64,000 nt of DNA from Acanthacorydalis orientalis. Taxonomy: Eukaryota > Arthropoda > Insecta > Megaloptera > Corydalidae. Location of the stretch: assembly GCA_034766995.1 (NCBI GenBank), contig CM068322.1, positions 9,613,310 through 9,677,309 on the forward strand, in the 5' to 3' direction. The notes under the pieces were generated by a model, which saw only the letters and a list, made by a program, of their open reading frames with translations, made no database searches and was not told where the DNA came from. Below are positions 48,526-60,207 of the stretch, piece after piece. The position numbers and the translations under genes were made by a program. Positions within the stretch are counted from its first letter, which is position 1; the number at the start of each line of letters is the position of its first letter.

Positions 48526-49154
48526 TTTATTCTAAGAATTGTTTGTTGATTTTTATCTGTGATAATTATGCTCATTATTTAAGGAAAGTATACCGAATGT
48601 ACATTAAAAGTTAAAAATATACTTCGTCCATATTTAATTGAAAAGTTAAAAATTCGCTGTACAAGATAAGAAATATAATAGTTATTGAAAATAATTTTCA
48701 AGAACAATGTTAAGTGTAAGATAAATCTGATTATATTAAAAATAAATTATTTATTTTAAGAAAGTCTATTCACGTATTTCTAACCAATTTAATTGAAATA
48801 TTTATACTTAAAACGGAAACATATTTCTTTTTTATAATGATAAACACGACTCGTAAAAAAATGACATCTCTTTTAAAGAAATTAAGAAATATATTGAATG
48901 AAGTATATATCATTTCTGCTATAAGTGAAATTTACATAAATTCTTAAGAGACTTGATCTTAGATTTTACAATCATAATTAAAAAGACTGTATAAAAATGA
49001 CTGCTATGAAATTAAAAATTAAACTTGACATAATAAAAATGTATAGCGTGAAATTGTTGATGAAAAATTTTAACGAACAATTTTTCTCTCGGCTCTTATA
49101 ATTTAATTAAAATAAAGATTAAAATTTTTTACTCGTTAACTAATTGATGAGTTT
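48526..49154. other. AT-rich stretch without a recognised gene
   Basis: No coding signal or repeat recognised. Confidence 0.5.
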
Positions 49155-49158
49155 TTAC

Positions 49159-49320
49159 TTGTTTCCTCGTATTCGGAATATTTGTTGTTTAAAATTTTCT
49201 GCAAGAAATTCTTCGTCTTTCCGTGTACTATCGTGATTGAAAGCATCGAATATGTACGAGAATGGATGAAGTTCATTACAGTCTAACACGAATTTGTGCC
49301 AACACAAAGGTATAGATTGA
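49159..49320 (-). CDS. Possible internal coding exon of an unrecognised host gene
   Basis: On the minus strand a frame with coding-like composition reads CWHKFVLDCNELHPFSYIFD then AFNHDSTRKDEEFLAENFKQ and QIFRIRGN. It is bordered upstream by TTTGCTTTACTCAAAG (acceptor-like, AG at 49322-49321) and downstream by ACAA/GTAAAA (donor-like, GT at 49158-49157). The borders enclose 162 bp, exactly 54 codons, with the same phase at both ends. It has no stops and is clearly less AT-rich than its flanks. I do not recognise the protein. It could also be a remnant exon of a dead gene. No partner exons are identified within the window. Confidence 0.4.
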
Positions 49321-49572
49321 CTTTGAGTAAAGCAAATAGTAGTATAGTTGTACGTACTGTTACTGTTAGAGCACATATCAAATATCAATTTATAATGATT
49401 GTTAACAAACTAGTACTGAAACTTTCGTCTTTTGAACACAGGAAGTATGGGAGACTATTAAATTGATATTATGCAGAGAAGTTTAGACACTGTTTTACTT
49501 ATTTAATACGTATACTTGTACTTTTGATTGATAGAATATTATGCATAGTAACAAATTTAGAATTAATTAATA

Positions 49573-49574
<2 letters not shown>

Positions 49575-49603
<29 letters not shown>
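49575..49603. repeat. (TA)n microsatellite
   Basis: A perfect TA run. A second short run lies at 49777-49795. Confidence 0.95.
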
Positions 49604-49607
<4 letters not shown>

Positions 49608-49951
49608 CATTATCATCTTCAGCCTCTGTTAAACCACTGCTGGATAAAGACCTCTTCCATGATTTTCCATTTTGTTCGATTCAGTGCCTCTTTTTTCCAT
49701 AGATTTCCAAGAAAGTTTTTAATATTCTTATTCCAACTGTTTATTGGTCTCTTTCTGGGTCTTTTTTATTTTTAAAATATATATATATATATATGTTAAA
49801 AAATAACTTGAACAAGTTTAAAAATATTTTCTATATTAAAAGTATAAAAGAATGTATCATTCAATGTTATAACACAAAAACGTCTAAGAGACTCTTTTGA
49901 TTATTTACTGTTATCTTAAATGCAGTGTATACCTAAAAAATAGTCGATTTA

Positions 49952-50368
49952 GGTCTTATTCGCACAAGCGTTTAGCATTAGTGCTTTAAAATGCAAATAT
50001 TGGTGTTCATATGAGCGTTTAAAAATAATTTATTTTCATCGCCTTACGCAGTCCGAACGCATTATGAATTCAGAAGAGTGTTGGCAATTGCTGTTTGTAT
50101 TTTAAGAAGGAAAAAAACGAATTTCTGAGTGCATCCTGTGAATAATAAATGATACTTAAAAGGACAGTTTGTGGCTTTTTATGAAGATGTAAGGCAGTAC
50201 CCGGATAAGTTTTTCAGTTGCCTCAGAATGAAGATTGAAACATTTGATGAAATATTGAGAATTTTTATCTACGATATTTTTCCAATTTGGGATTATTTTT
50301 GAAGTTACTTCCAGCCACGTGTCTTCCTTCAAAGTTTTGTTTGAATAATTTGGTAAAGCTTTGCTACA
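49952..50368 (+). pseudogene. PIF/Harbinger-like 5' end and transposase N-terminal fragment
   Basis: The left end GGTCTTATTCGCACAAGCG is preceded by TTA, as expected for a Harbinger terminal repeat with a 3-bp target duplication. From about 50114 the plus strand reads F*VHPVNNK, one more stop, then YLKGQFVAFYEDVRQYPDKF and FSCLRMKIETFDEILRIF. This matches the conserved segment ahead of the DDE domain in insect Harbinger transposases (FWVHP.N..R...G.F......L...PDKFF...RM...TFDELL). Similarity stops near 50290, and the element ends where the mariner terminal repeat begins at 50369. The catalytic domain is absent. Confidence 0.75.
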
Positions 50369-50925
50369 TTAGGGTATAACATATGAAATTGCGGAATTTG
50401 TAGGTGAGAATTAAAACCTAATATTTTTAACAAAACAAAATATATTTAATCAAAATAAGCTCCATCAGCTTCAATGGTCTTCTGCCAACGAGAAATTAGT
50501 TTTTTACCCAATTTTTATCAAAATCGAGATTTTTAGAGCTTATAAAGTCTTCGAATCCTTGAATCACTTCTGTTTGGTTTCGGATTTTTTTATTTCTTAA
50601 ATAATATTTCAAGTGGCGAAAAATATGATAGTCTGTCAGGGATAGGTCTGGTGAATAAGGGGGATGCAGTGAAATTTCATAATTATATGAATTTAATTTG
50701 GAAATTGTGATTTGAGATGTGTGTGGTCGAGCATTGTCTTGCAATAGTATTGGCCCATATCTATTGATTAGTATTGGCTGTTCTGTTTTTAATCTTTTAT
50801 TCATATTGTCGATTTCACGACAATATGAATCAGCCGTAATTGTTTGGCCTGCTTTTAAAAAAGAATAATGGATTATTTATCCACCACACAGTAATCATAA
50901 GTTTTTTTTGGTGTAATGACAGCTC
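50369..50925 (-). mobile_element. Truncated mariner, second copy of the 18.4-kb family
   Basis: The 3' terminal repeat TTAGGGTATAACATATGAAA is nearly identical to the left end of the element at 18442. The reading continues on the minus strand (frame 50496-50804): MNKRLKTEQPILINRYG, LQDNARPHTS with the second Asp, and SPDLSLTDYHIF, with the third Asp kept at 34-residue spacing, then a C-terminal part ending LDFDKNWVKN. The 5' half, including both HTH motifs and the first Asp, is missing beyond about 50925. TCAAAATAAGCTYCATCAGC and other blocks show high identity to the 18.4-kb copy. Confidence 0.85.
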
Positions 50926-50984
50926 TACTTTTGAAAACTCAGTAATTAAGTGAATTTTAATTTTTATATATTCTTATTAGGTAT

Positions 50985-52020
50985 GTTGGGGCGTTTTATT
51001 TTTTAAAAATAACGTTTGATAGATAAGGACCATTTAGTCGCACGCATTCCTGTAATCTTGTTTGTAAATTTTCCATTACGCGTCCTAACATGTCTAGTGG
51101 AATCCTCGTATTTGCTTCTTCGATTTTTAATTTAAGTTCAGTGATAGTTTGTGAACTCTTTCTCTAAGCCCTTCTCTTTAGAAAACCACAAAGAAAATAA
51201 TCACATGCCATCAAATCTTGAGATCTTGTTGGCCAAAAAACATTTCCATTTTTAGAAATAATATGGTTCGGAAAAAGCGGTCTTACAACAGTTATAGACA
51301 ATCTAGTTATATGATTTGTTGCCTTGCCTTTGTCTTAATTTGTGGAAATTGAATTAATTCTTGTATCATAAATTTTGTAATCATATTAGTGTAACAGATT
51401 GCATTAACGTTTACGTCATTTTCGTTACAGTCTTCCAAGAAAAATGGCCCTATAATGCCGAAATATGAAGGTGCATATCATACTGTAACTTATGGACTAT
51501 TCAACGAATTTTTATATTATTCAAGTGTATTATTATGACTCAAATATCGACTATTTTGCTTGTTCGCATAGCTATTGAAATGAAAATGTGTTTCCTCTGA
51601 TATGAATAAATTGTGAATCATGTTGTTCTTTTTATCCAAACGCGCTATAGTATCTTGACAAAAATTCATGCGAGCAGTTAAATCAATAACTTTTAACTCC
51701 TAAACAATTTGAATTTTGTACGGATGAAAAAATAAATCTTTATATAACATTCGACGTACATATGTGTTACTATGTTAATATATAATGCAGATGAATGTTT
51801 ACGGGCTACAAGTTACATCAACTCTAACACTGTCAATATTTTTTGATATTCTTACTGTTCTTCTGAACCTTTGATACTTCAAATTTAATTTGTAATTAAT
51901 TTCTTCAAACTTCTGAATCCACAAGTTGATGAAAAAATCGGTCGGTACCTGTCCACAACGCAGAATGTTATAGTGATTGGAAAGTAGCTGTACGTAGCGC
52001 ATGAAAAAGAGAAGCACTTA
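50985..52020 (-). pseudogene. IS630-like transposase relic, nearly full length
   Basis: Minus strand, from 52020: RYVQLLSNHYNILRCGQVPT with FFINLWIQKFEE (first HTH), RRTVRISKNIDSVRVDVTCS, a gap, RMLYKDLFFHPYKIQIV, LKVIDLTARMNFCQDTIARL, then ISEETHFHFNSYANKQNSR, where the usual SDEAHF has Glu in place of the first catalytic Asp. IIGPFFLEDCNENDVNVNAI follows. The QQDGA block is lost, and PTRSQDLMACDYFLCGF corresponds to the RSPDLTPLDYFLWG motif. Multiple stops and shifts occur. It resembles the fragment at 26034-26168 most closely. Confidence 0.8.
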
Positions 52021-52538
52021 ACCGTTTAAATTAGTAAACAGTAAAGGCAGTCTAAATTGTAATATGCTAAATATAATATAGTTAAATTTGAAGTCAGTAT
52101 ATAAACTGTTGTGCATTCTTTTTCAAATAGATCAAATTAATGAATTGTATATTTCTTAAATTATTTATCGCATATGGAATTATTGATCAATGCTATTGAT
52201 ACACATTTTGCATTTATTTACTAATATAATTAAATGCGAATTTATAACACTGAAATAAAGGGAAGAAAGTTTAAATTTTAATATATCCATTTTTATTAGT
52301 TAATTGCTATCACCAGCAAAAAACTTAATAAATCAAATTTATTTTTCACGTGATTAAATAAAGTTAGTGGATTATTTATCTGGAGTATAACAGCGCTTCG
52401 ACAACTAAGTTCAATTACACTTGAGTTAAATCAAAGAACATATTCTTATAGTAAATGTCAAAATTGATTTTTTTTTGGGTATTTTAAACGAAAGTATAGA
52501 GTTATAATAATATTATTGTATTTTTATTCAGATTTATA

Positions 52539-53100
52539 TTAAGTTGTGTAAAAAATAATTGCGATTTACGACTTTAAAATTCATACACATTTTCCTCTTT
52601 TTTGATTTTCCTAGCTATTTTAAGTGATCCAGTACTATTTGATGACTTACGCCTAACTTTTGTGCAAGGTCTCGAATTGTTGAGTGTAGTTCTAATTCAG
52701 CTGATCTTTCTAAACTAAAGAAGGATACCCGCAATCTTTTTCATCTTCAACACTCTTTTCCCAGTACAAAATTTTTAGAACCACCATTACATAGTACAAT
52801 CCTTAACAGTACCCACACCGAAAGCATCGTTTAGTTTAAGAGTAGTTTTTGCTGCTTTATCACCCATTTTGAAATCATAGAAAAATTTCGCTTTTATTTG
52901 CTTTGCTTCCATCTTTAACTCAATAGCCGAATTTGAAGCAAAATTGATAATAAAACCAAAATCGATGTTAACAAAATACAGACCTAAAAATGTACTTTAA
53001 AATGATATTAACAGGAACATTATGAAATGACACTTTCATTGAAAAAAATTAAGGTTAGAATTCAGTTAACAAAAACCGCAATTATATTCCTACCAATCTA
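52539..53100 (-). mobile_element. M1 non-autonomous mariner MITE, copy 4
   Basis: The left end is TTAAGTTGTGTAAAAAATAA and the right end is CCGCAATTATATTCCTACCA. Structure, internal deletion and orientation are the same as in the other copies. Confidence 0.9.
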
Positions 53101-53640
53101 AAAAATACAGTAGTTTTTAATGCCTTTCTATCAGAGTTGTTAGTTATAAAAATATTTATACTATTGTGGGGTTCGTATGGAATGTACTTTTCATTTATTT
53201 ATTTAGAATATAATGTATGCGCAATATGAAAATATAAATTTAAGGAAAATAAGATTTGAGATAATTATACATTAATATAAAATACGTATATGCATTAAGA
53301 ATTGTATAAATAACACCAATCAATTCTTTATTGGCTTGTACATCAGTGTAAAATTACTGGGGACACTATTTTTTTATTTAATGTATTCCTTTCTGTTGAC
53401 TACATCAAATAATTGTTTTGGAATATTAATTTAAGGATTTCCATTATAAGTTTATTTGACGTTATAGATACATGAATATAGATGACTTCTAATTTTTAAT
53501 AAAAGTTCAAATGAGTTTATTAAAAAAATAACTAATTTTAAGTAATTCGGTCAGATAATTTATTCAAATTACAAAGTACTTTAAAGTCAATTACGTTGCA
53601 AACGTAATTAAAAACTGCCAACATTCATCGACAATCCTAT
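53101..53640. other. AT-rich stretch without a recognised gene
   Basis: No coding signal is seen. Confidence 0.5.
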
Positions 53641-54058
53641 CACGCGTATCGACAGAAAACAGTAATGCATGCAGCAGCCTTTTTTTATAAATATGTCAGC
53701 AACATGACAATCATGAGAGAGACTGTAACCGTTTGCATCCAGGGGCTATAAATGGCGACAGCGTGTACATTAGCCGTCGCGTCGTTCATGTCCTCCGTTG
53801 GTCTACATGAACAAAACACGATCAGCAATGCAGATCAAGCCTGCTGCGATCACCAACTTGCTTGTCCCTTGCTTAATTAAATTGTAGCCATGTACATAAG
53901 GAGTGCAATCAACTTGGTGTACTGTATTAATTAAGATACATGTTTCAATATAACCAATGTATACATTGGTTTTCTTCGTTGCAGAGGTCTGGCGTGTCCT
54001 GAATCTTCCCTCAGATTTGCTCTCCATTGCTGTTAACTCTATCATCAGTATATTTGCA

Positions 54059-54060
<2 letters not shown>
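53641..54060. other. GC-richer island with TATA-like box and small frame
   Basis: This 420-bp island contrasts with its flanks. GGGCTATAAATGG (TATAAAT at 53747-53753) looks like a core promoter box. A 42-codon frame starts within it (53752-53880: MATACTLAVASFMSSVGL, then a Cys-rich tail), but the same bases cannot be both box and start. TTTTCTTCGTTGCAG/AGGTC at 53972-53986 is a textbook acceptor shape on the plus strand. The minus strand has an 86-codon frame (53803-54063). No family is recognised. It is a plausible host regulatory or exonic fragment. Confidence 0.3.

Positions 54061-54113
<53 letters not shown>
54061..54113. repeat. (TA)n microsatellite
   Basis: A perfect TA run. Confidence 0.95.
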
Positions 54114-54114
<1 letters not shown>

Positions 54115-54760
54115 TATAATTAGAATAAAGGAGAAACAAGGAGAGAATTAATTTCTCATTCAATACAGAAATTTCAGAATTAATATGTTTCATTAGGTGT
54201 TATAATATTATCACGTGACAGAATGTGTTCCGTTTGAATATGATTTCTTTTATATTAAAATAATTCATTAACACATAATTATAAAAAAATTCAAAAAAAT
54301 TGAACTGAAATATTTTCTGAACATTGAAACATTTAACATAGGAACAAACTGTCATTAGTTTAATTTTTATGACAGTTTTGAAAGTATTTTTTAAGGAAAT
54401 AATCAAATTAAATATATGAATTGGAAATCTGAATTCGTAATTGATTATATGAATTGGAAATTCAATTCAGTTTCACTAATAACTTTTTTGATTATGATTT
54501 TTGTAACGTTTTACTTTATTATTCATTCGCCCTCATTAATATTTTTGAATAATTTTTGATTTATTCAACATGTAGATTCTAAATATGAATTTAGATTTTT
54601 AAAACTAGTATTTTAGTGTTTTAGAAGAAGAGTATCACTGAGCAAAAATTTCTAATGTTAACTTAGTTTCATACATATGCAATATATTTATATATATATA
54701 TATATATATACACATATATAGGTTTATTTTTTTTAATATAATCTATATAATAAAAACCTA

Positions 54761-54810
54761 CATTTCTCGTCACTTTGTTCATAGGACAAAGTCTATTGTG
54801 ACGAGAAATG
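54761..54810. other. Nested inverted repeat (13-bp perfect arms)
   Basis: CATTTCTCGTCAC and GTGACGAGAAATG are perfect inverse arms 24 bp apart. Inside them ACTTTGT and ACAAAGT form a second, shorter pair. It follows ATCTATATAATAAAAACC, which resembles the TC...-type start of some Helitrons, but no 3' end was found. Confidence 0.7.
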
Positions 54811-55408
54811 TTTGCTTTATCAGTTCACAGGTTTCAAGTTTAATTTACTACATTTCGTTCTTAGGTATTTTTTATGTTTAAATATATTATGTTGTAAAAA
54901 CCAATAAACATTTACATTTCTGTTTTTTTTTCTATTTTCTCATTAATTTTGATGGGCTATATACTTATATTTAAATAAAAATTTTCTCAGGGAAGTAAAA
55001 TTATATAAATGCAATGTTACAGGAACAATGTGTTTACTTAAATAGAAATTGACAGTTGACTTCATTGATTTAAAGAATTTTTAATCTTTCTAGCGCTCAT
55101 CAACACAAAATTAATTCTTTGACGGGAACCACTATTTTGTAACTAGTCTAATACATTAAAAGGTATTTAATATGTCCTTATCTAGACTACATGTATCAAC
55201 TAAAGTTATCAATAAACTTTTGATAAGAATATTTCTTTATTCATAAACATTAAATTTCGTATTTTTTTCTTTATTTTATGAGTTTATGCTCTAATGACCA
55301 TAGATCTAAATATACATATATTTGCATTCGTATTAGTCTTCTACTCGATTTTTTAAAATTTGAAATTATCAGCATCCCTCTTCTCCTCTTTCTTTCTCTC
55401 TCTTTTGA

Positions 55409-55410
<2 letters not shown>
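54811..55410. other. AT-rich stretch without a recognised gene
   Basis: No coding signal is seen. Confidence 0.5.

Positions 55411-55466
<56 letters not shown>
55411..55466. repeat. (TA)n microsatellite
   Basis: A perfect TA run, preceded by a CTTTCTCTCTC tract. Confidence 0.95.
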
Positions 55467-55468
<2 letters not shown>

Positions 55469-56112
55469 GTCAATATAAAATGAATATAAATAAAAATTAT
55501 GTACGAAATAAGCTATTTATTGAAAGTTTTGTGTTTGTAAAATATACGTTTGTCAATTAAATGTGGAATAATAAAGATTAATTACATAATAACATTCACT
55601 TTAGTAACAATAACTCCAATAACATAAACATTTAAGTACCACAAATGCTAAAAGGTCGAAGCGTTAACACTTTGGGATTTTTAATTGAGCTTAAAAGTCA
55701 GAATATCCATTGTAAACGATTTTTTAACATTTTTATATGCACTTACGAAACATTCACAAAGAACTAAGTTTATATAGTTCAGTTAGTTACTCAATCTATT
55801 TGATTTTAAATTACTATACAACTTTACTTCAACAATTTTTTTAATGCTCACTATAATGAGATGTCTTTTATTTGGGTTATATTCGACAAACACTTTTCGT
55901 TAATTAAATAGTTTCGACCAGTATTTAATAATTTGTGCGATAGAATAGAGTTACCTTCAATACATTAATTTATTAATTTTAATTAAATTTATTTATTCTC
56001 TATTCACGAATTTAATTATTATTCTATGTTAATTTTTGTCTAAATTTATGGATTTATATTTACTCTAGTAAGAATTCTGACAATTACTTGGTCATTCTCT
56101 TTTACACTATAT

Positions 56113-56167
<55 letters not shown>

Positions 56168-56598
56168 ATGTAATGAATAGTTTTAGTTGATGTACTAATT
56201 TTAATTACAACATCATTTAATAGAGTTATTACTGTAAAATATATCATCTATTAGATATCATTAAAATTGATACAAAATTCAAATTATTTCTGACAATAGC
56301 AATTACAATTTCGTGCGTGAAATTACGTTTCGAAACTATAATGAAGTTTCTTGGAGTACTTGACTAGACATAGGATTTTGGTTAGGAATCGATTATTCTG
56401 ATGGTATGAGACGAAATGTAATAAGATGAGATATTTGCTTAAGATAAATTATAAAATTACATGAATTTACGTTATATATTACTATAGTTTCGAACTTTAA
56501 AGAGGTTCTGTACTATTCATCATACTTAAACTGTTTTAAACTCTTAATAATATTTGTGTAGTTATAATACTTTTTTTATAAAGTGTATTGCATATATA
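55467..56598. other. AT-rich stretch; (TA)n run at 56117-56160
   Basis: Apart from the TA run no gene or element is recognised. Confidence 0.5.
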
Positions 56599-56802
56599 GG
56601 TGATTCAACTTAGGCTTCCACACGATAGTAACAAAAAACAAAAAAGAATTAAAAAGAAAACTTGTTATCCCCCATTCAGTATTTTACTTCGATTGTATTG
56701 TATTATTGAATTGAGTTAAAATAATAAAAAATAACATGATTTTTCTTAACCACTGCTCTCCCTTTTAATACTTCCATTTGGAAGTCTAAATTTAATCATG
56801 TT
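56599..56802. mobile_element. MITE family M2, copy B (about 204 bp)
   Basis: The left end is GGTGATTCAACTTAGGCTTC. The right end, read inversely, is ACATGATTAAATTTAGACTT. The length and internal blocks (CCCCCATTCAGTATTTTA, CTCCCTTTTAATACTTCC) are shared with 32374-32578. It has no coding capacity. Confidence 0.8.
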
Positions 56803-56808
56803 ATTTAG

Positions 56809-56810
<2 letters not shown>

Positions 56811-56890
<80 letters not shown>

Positions 56891-56920
56891 ATATATGTAT
56901 ATATATGTATATGTCTGTGA
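56811..56920. repeat. (TA)n microsatellite beside MITE M2 copy B
   Basis: About 70 bp of perfect TA, then GTGTGTATATATG units. It begins within 10 bp of the MITE end. Confidence 0.95.
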
Positions 56921-57137
56921 AGCCATTTGGTAAAAGAATTTGTGGTTTTACACTCCAAAATCACATTTATTTATTATGCTTGTAATAAATAAATTTTCTA
57001 AGCAGAATTGCAGAAAAACTGATTGAAAGTATTAATTGCTATCAAAATTCAATTTTGTTTTAATGACAACATATAAAAACAACTAAATTAGGTCAATATG
57101 ATGTCTTTTAATTGATTTACTTCTTGACATTAATAAC

Positions 57138-57139
<2 letters not shown>

Positions 57140-57197
<58 letters not shown>

Positions 57198-57230
57198 AAA
57201 TATATATATATATATATACACACACATACA
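57140..57230. repeat. (TA)n microsatellite with CAAAA break, ending in CACACACA
   Basis: Two TA runs and a short CA run. Confidence 0.95.
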
Positions 57231-58255
57231 TTTATGTTAATTTATATCTTTAAATACAAATTAAAACAAAATCAAATGACTAAATAACAAAAAGTCCCGT
57301 CCATTCAAGAGCTTTACTTCACATTATTGAATTTTATAGTTGCGGAAAATGAATACAATGCGTGTTAATTAAACGTTATAAACAATCTGAAACACTTTAG
57401 GAATTTCCCAACGAGTCAATTAATCTATGATTTGTAAAGCTATTGTTTAAATAGGAAGGGATGATAATGTAAAAAGGATTAAAATTAGTTTGATGTAATT
57501 TTTAGTTAAGTGCACATTTATACTATATTTGTTTTGTTCGACACTGACATTTACCGTATCGAGTATCAAATTAGTTACATTTTTATATATATATATATAT
57601 TTTCGGTTTAGTTATTGATGTTAATATGGTCAGGTTGACAAGTTATTAAGGTTATATTTCAATAGGTTATGTCTGTGATAAATATTTTACTAAATAAAAA
57701 TATTTTTATTGTAAATGGATTTTGTAAATTATTATTTTATAAGGAAAATTAAATGATATAAGATATTTTTAAGTAAATAAATAATATTTCTTACAAATTT
57801 ATAATAATTATCCAATATCAATCTCTAACATATATCAATAAATAATAATGAAAAAAAGTGTAAAGCTATGTCTCTTAAGAATACAGTCCTTGCAGTGTGG
57901 CGAAATTCTCATTTATAAATGATTCTTTTACTTACCAATTAATAATTTGCTATTCTTGATTGTTATTTATGCATATATTGATTTATGAATATATATATAT
58001 ATATATATATATACATAAAATCAAACCACAAAATAATCGATGACGTCGTCTTATTTATTTATAACGTCGAGGTTTCTATGGTACCCAAATATATTCATCT
58101 CATATATAAAATAAGACGTTGCAATCTGTCTACGATAATGATTATATAGACATAAATGAGTTTTATAAAATATGTTTATTGTTTCATTCTGTTGCATGTG
58201 CAGGCTTATAATTGACAAGTGGGGGAGCGCAACGACCTGAAGGCGAATCCTCCTA
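57231..58255. other. AT-rich stretch; short GC-richer block at 58200-58255
   Basis: Short TA runs occur at 57576-57600 and 57985-58013. The block GTGGGGGAGCGCAACGACCT before the next microsatellite resembles, in part, the complement of GGGCGCTCCACTTCTATTCG at 6300, perhaps two ends of one unidentified repeat. Confidence 0.35.
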
Positions 58256-58258
58256 ATG

Positions 58259-58290
<32 letters not shown>

Positions 58291-58318
58291 CATACATATA
58301 TTTATACATACATACGAG

Positions 58319-58351
<33 letters not shown>

Positions 58352-58384
58352 TTATACATACATATATTTATACATACATACGAG

Positions 58385-58420
<36 letters not shown>
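58256..58420. repeat. Minisatellite: two tandem copies of a 66-bp unit in (TA)n
   Basis: The unit TTTATACATACATATATTTA followed by TACATACATACGAGTATATA and a TA run appears twice in tandem (about 58285-58350 and 58351-58416). Long frames on both strands here (67 and 155 codons) are repeat artefacts. Confidence 0.9.
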
Positions 58421-58425
<5 letters not shown>

Positions 58426-59445
58426 TGATATCATTCTCAGATGATGACATAATTTTCTAGGTACACTTAAGTAATAACCGCAAATAATCTTGTTGTGTGA
58501 ATCGAAGAAAAAAATCATTTGTGAATGCGTTTATTAAGTTAACAAAGCATTATAAAATAAATTTAATATCTTGATCAATGAATTTGCTTAAGAATTACAT
58601 AGAACTCAATTACACATTGATGTTTTATTAAATATTTTCAGTTCGATTATTTTTCATGCACATAATGTTTCGTTTTAGGATCTATTACGAATGAGATTTC
58701 TCTATCAAATTCCTTTAAATAAATGTTAATTTATATAAATGAATAAACATTCTAGAAAATATACTATCTTTCCTTTCTTGAAAATAATATTCTATATATA
58801 TATATATATATATATATACATAATCAGACATATAGTTAGTTGTTTTTGTCTGTGTGTGATTTCTTGCTGATGTAAGTATATGTAAATTCTAAAGTTTGAT
58901 CAAAATTTTAATTAGCGTAGCTAAAATAAGAATATACGGAGCACAGCACATAAAACAAATCGAATTCTCAGACACGAGAACGTGAGATAATAATTGTGTG
59001 AATATAAGGTAGATATTAACGAGCGTTTTAAATCAAAGGCCCACTGGTGCAATTTTATCATAAAAGAAGTAATTACGAGAAGTAATAACAAACAATAGAG
59101 GATGATGAACGCGCCAAGTCGGTCATATAATAAAAGTAAAATTACGCTAACAACAAAAGGGCTGTGAGGAGAGAAAGCGAACGAAAAGATAAATGACTAC
59201 AAATGTAGTACAGGAAATGAGTAAAGTTTATGTTCGAGCTCAGTGGAAATATGCCACGGGGGATAAGAGATCGAGAGTATTTATTTCAACTCTGATTCAG
59301 CTTTATGGACAACGTTTTTATTTATGATTTGAAAAAATAAATTTATATTGGGTTCGAAAACAATAACATTTTAAGTTGAGCTAAAAAAGATTGGTCTTTT
59401 TATACGTTAAATCGTCCGTTTTACCTATGTTTATTGACATTTATT

Positions 59446-59485
<40 letters not shown>

Positions 59486-59655
59486 TTTCTTGAAATAAAA
59501 TTTAAAAAATCGAGTTACTAAAGTAAATAAAGCAAAGAACAGTAAAATATAAATGTTTTCCATTTTTATTCTTATAAATTTTATATAAGAATAAATAAAA
59601 GTATTAACTATTTTATCGATGGAATTTTAATAAATAAAGGTATCTGCATGAAATA
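58421..59655. other. Unassigned stretch; GC-richer part at 58960-59300
   Basis: 58960-59300 is complex (GATGAACGCGCCAAGTCGG, ATGCCACGGGGGATAAGAG) but has no long frame and no recognised motif. A (CA)n-(TA)n run lies at 59446-59486. Confidence 0.35.
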
Positions 59656-60207
59656 TTAGGTTAATAGAAAAATAATTCCGATTTCTGATCTTCAAATCCA
59701 TCTACATTTGTAACAATTTTATCTTTTAAGTGGTTCAGACCTGTTGGGTGACTAACGCCTAAATTTTGTGCAAACTCTCAGATTGTAATGCGTGGTTTTG
59801 ATTCAACTAACGCTTTTAGTTGGTCGTTATGAACTGAAGAAGGACGACCGCGACCTTCTTCATCTTCAAGGCTCTCGTCCCCAGCACGAAATTTTTGGAA
59901 TCACTAATGCACCGTATGTTCATTAACAGTACGTACACCAAAGGCATTGTTTAATTTATAGCAGTTTCTGCTGTTTTATCTTGCGTTTTGAAATCATACA
60001 AAAATTACTCTTGCTTCTTTTCATCTTTATTTCAATAGTCCAATTTAAAGCAAAATTAATAATGAAACCAAAGTCGATGTTACTAAAATACTGACCGAAA
60101 AATGAACTTTAAAATGATTAATATGAAACGATTAAATGACACTTTCATTGAAAAAAATTAAGATTAGATTTCAGAAAATAAAAAACGTAATTATTTTCGT
60201 ATCAACC
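59656..60207 (-). mobile_element. M1 non-autonomous mariner MITE, copy 5
   Basis: The left end is TTAGGTTAATAGAAAAATAA and the right end is TAATTATTTTCGTATCAACC. The minus strand reads GDESLEDEEGRGRPSSVHND cleanly, the hinge between the two HTH motifs of a mariner transposase, which identifies the family. Catalytic domain absent. Confidence 0.92.

Noticed and set aside
53752..53880. Small frame with signal-peptide-like start and a Cys-rich end as a secreted peptide gene
   Set aside because: Only 42 codons, no paired cysteine framework of a known family, and the start overlaps a TATA-like box; mentioned only as part of the island.
58256..58420. Tandem units considered as a CRISPR-like array
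   Set aside because: Only two units of low-complexity TA/TACA sequence with no distinct spacers, in a eukaryotic context.
58051..58518. 155-codon minus-strand open frame
   Set aside because: Most of it is translated TA/TACA repeat; the flanks show no motif.
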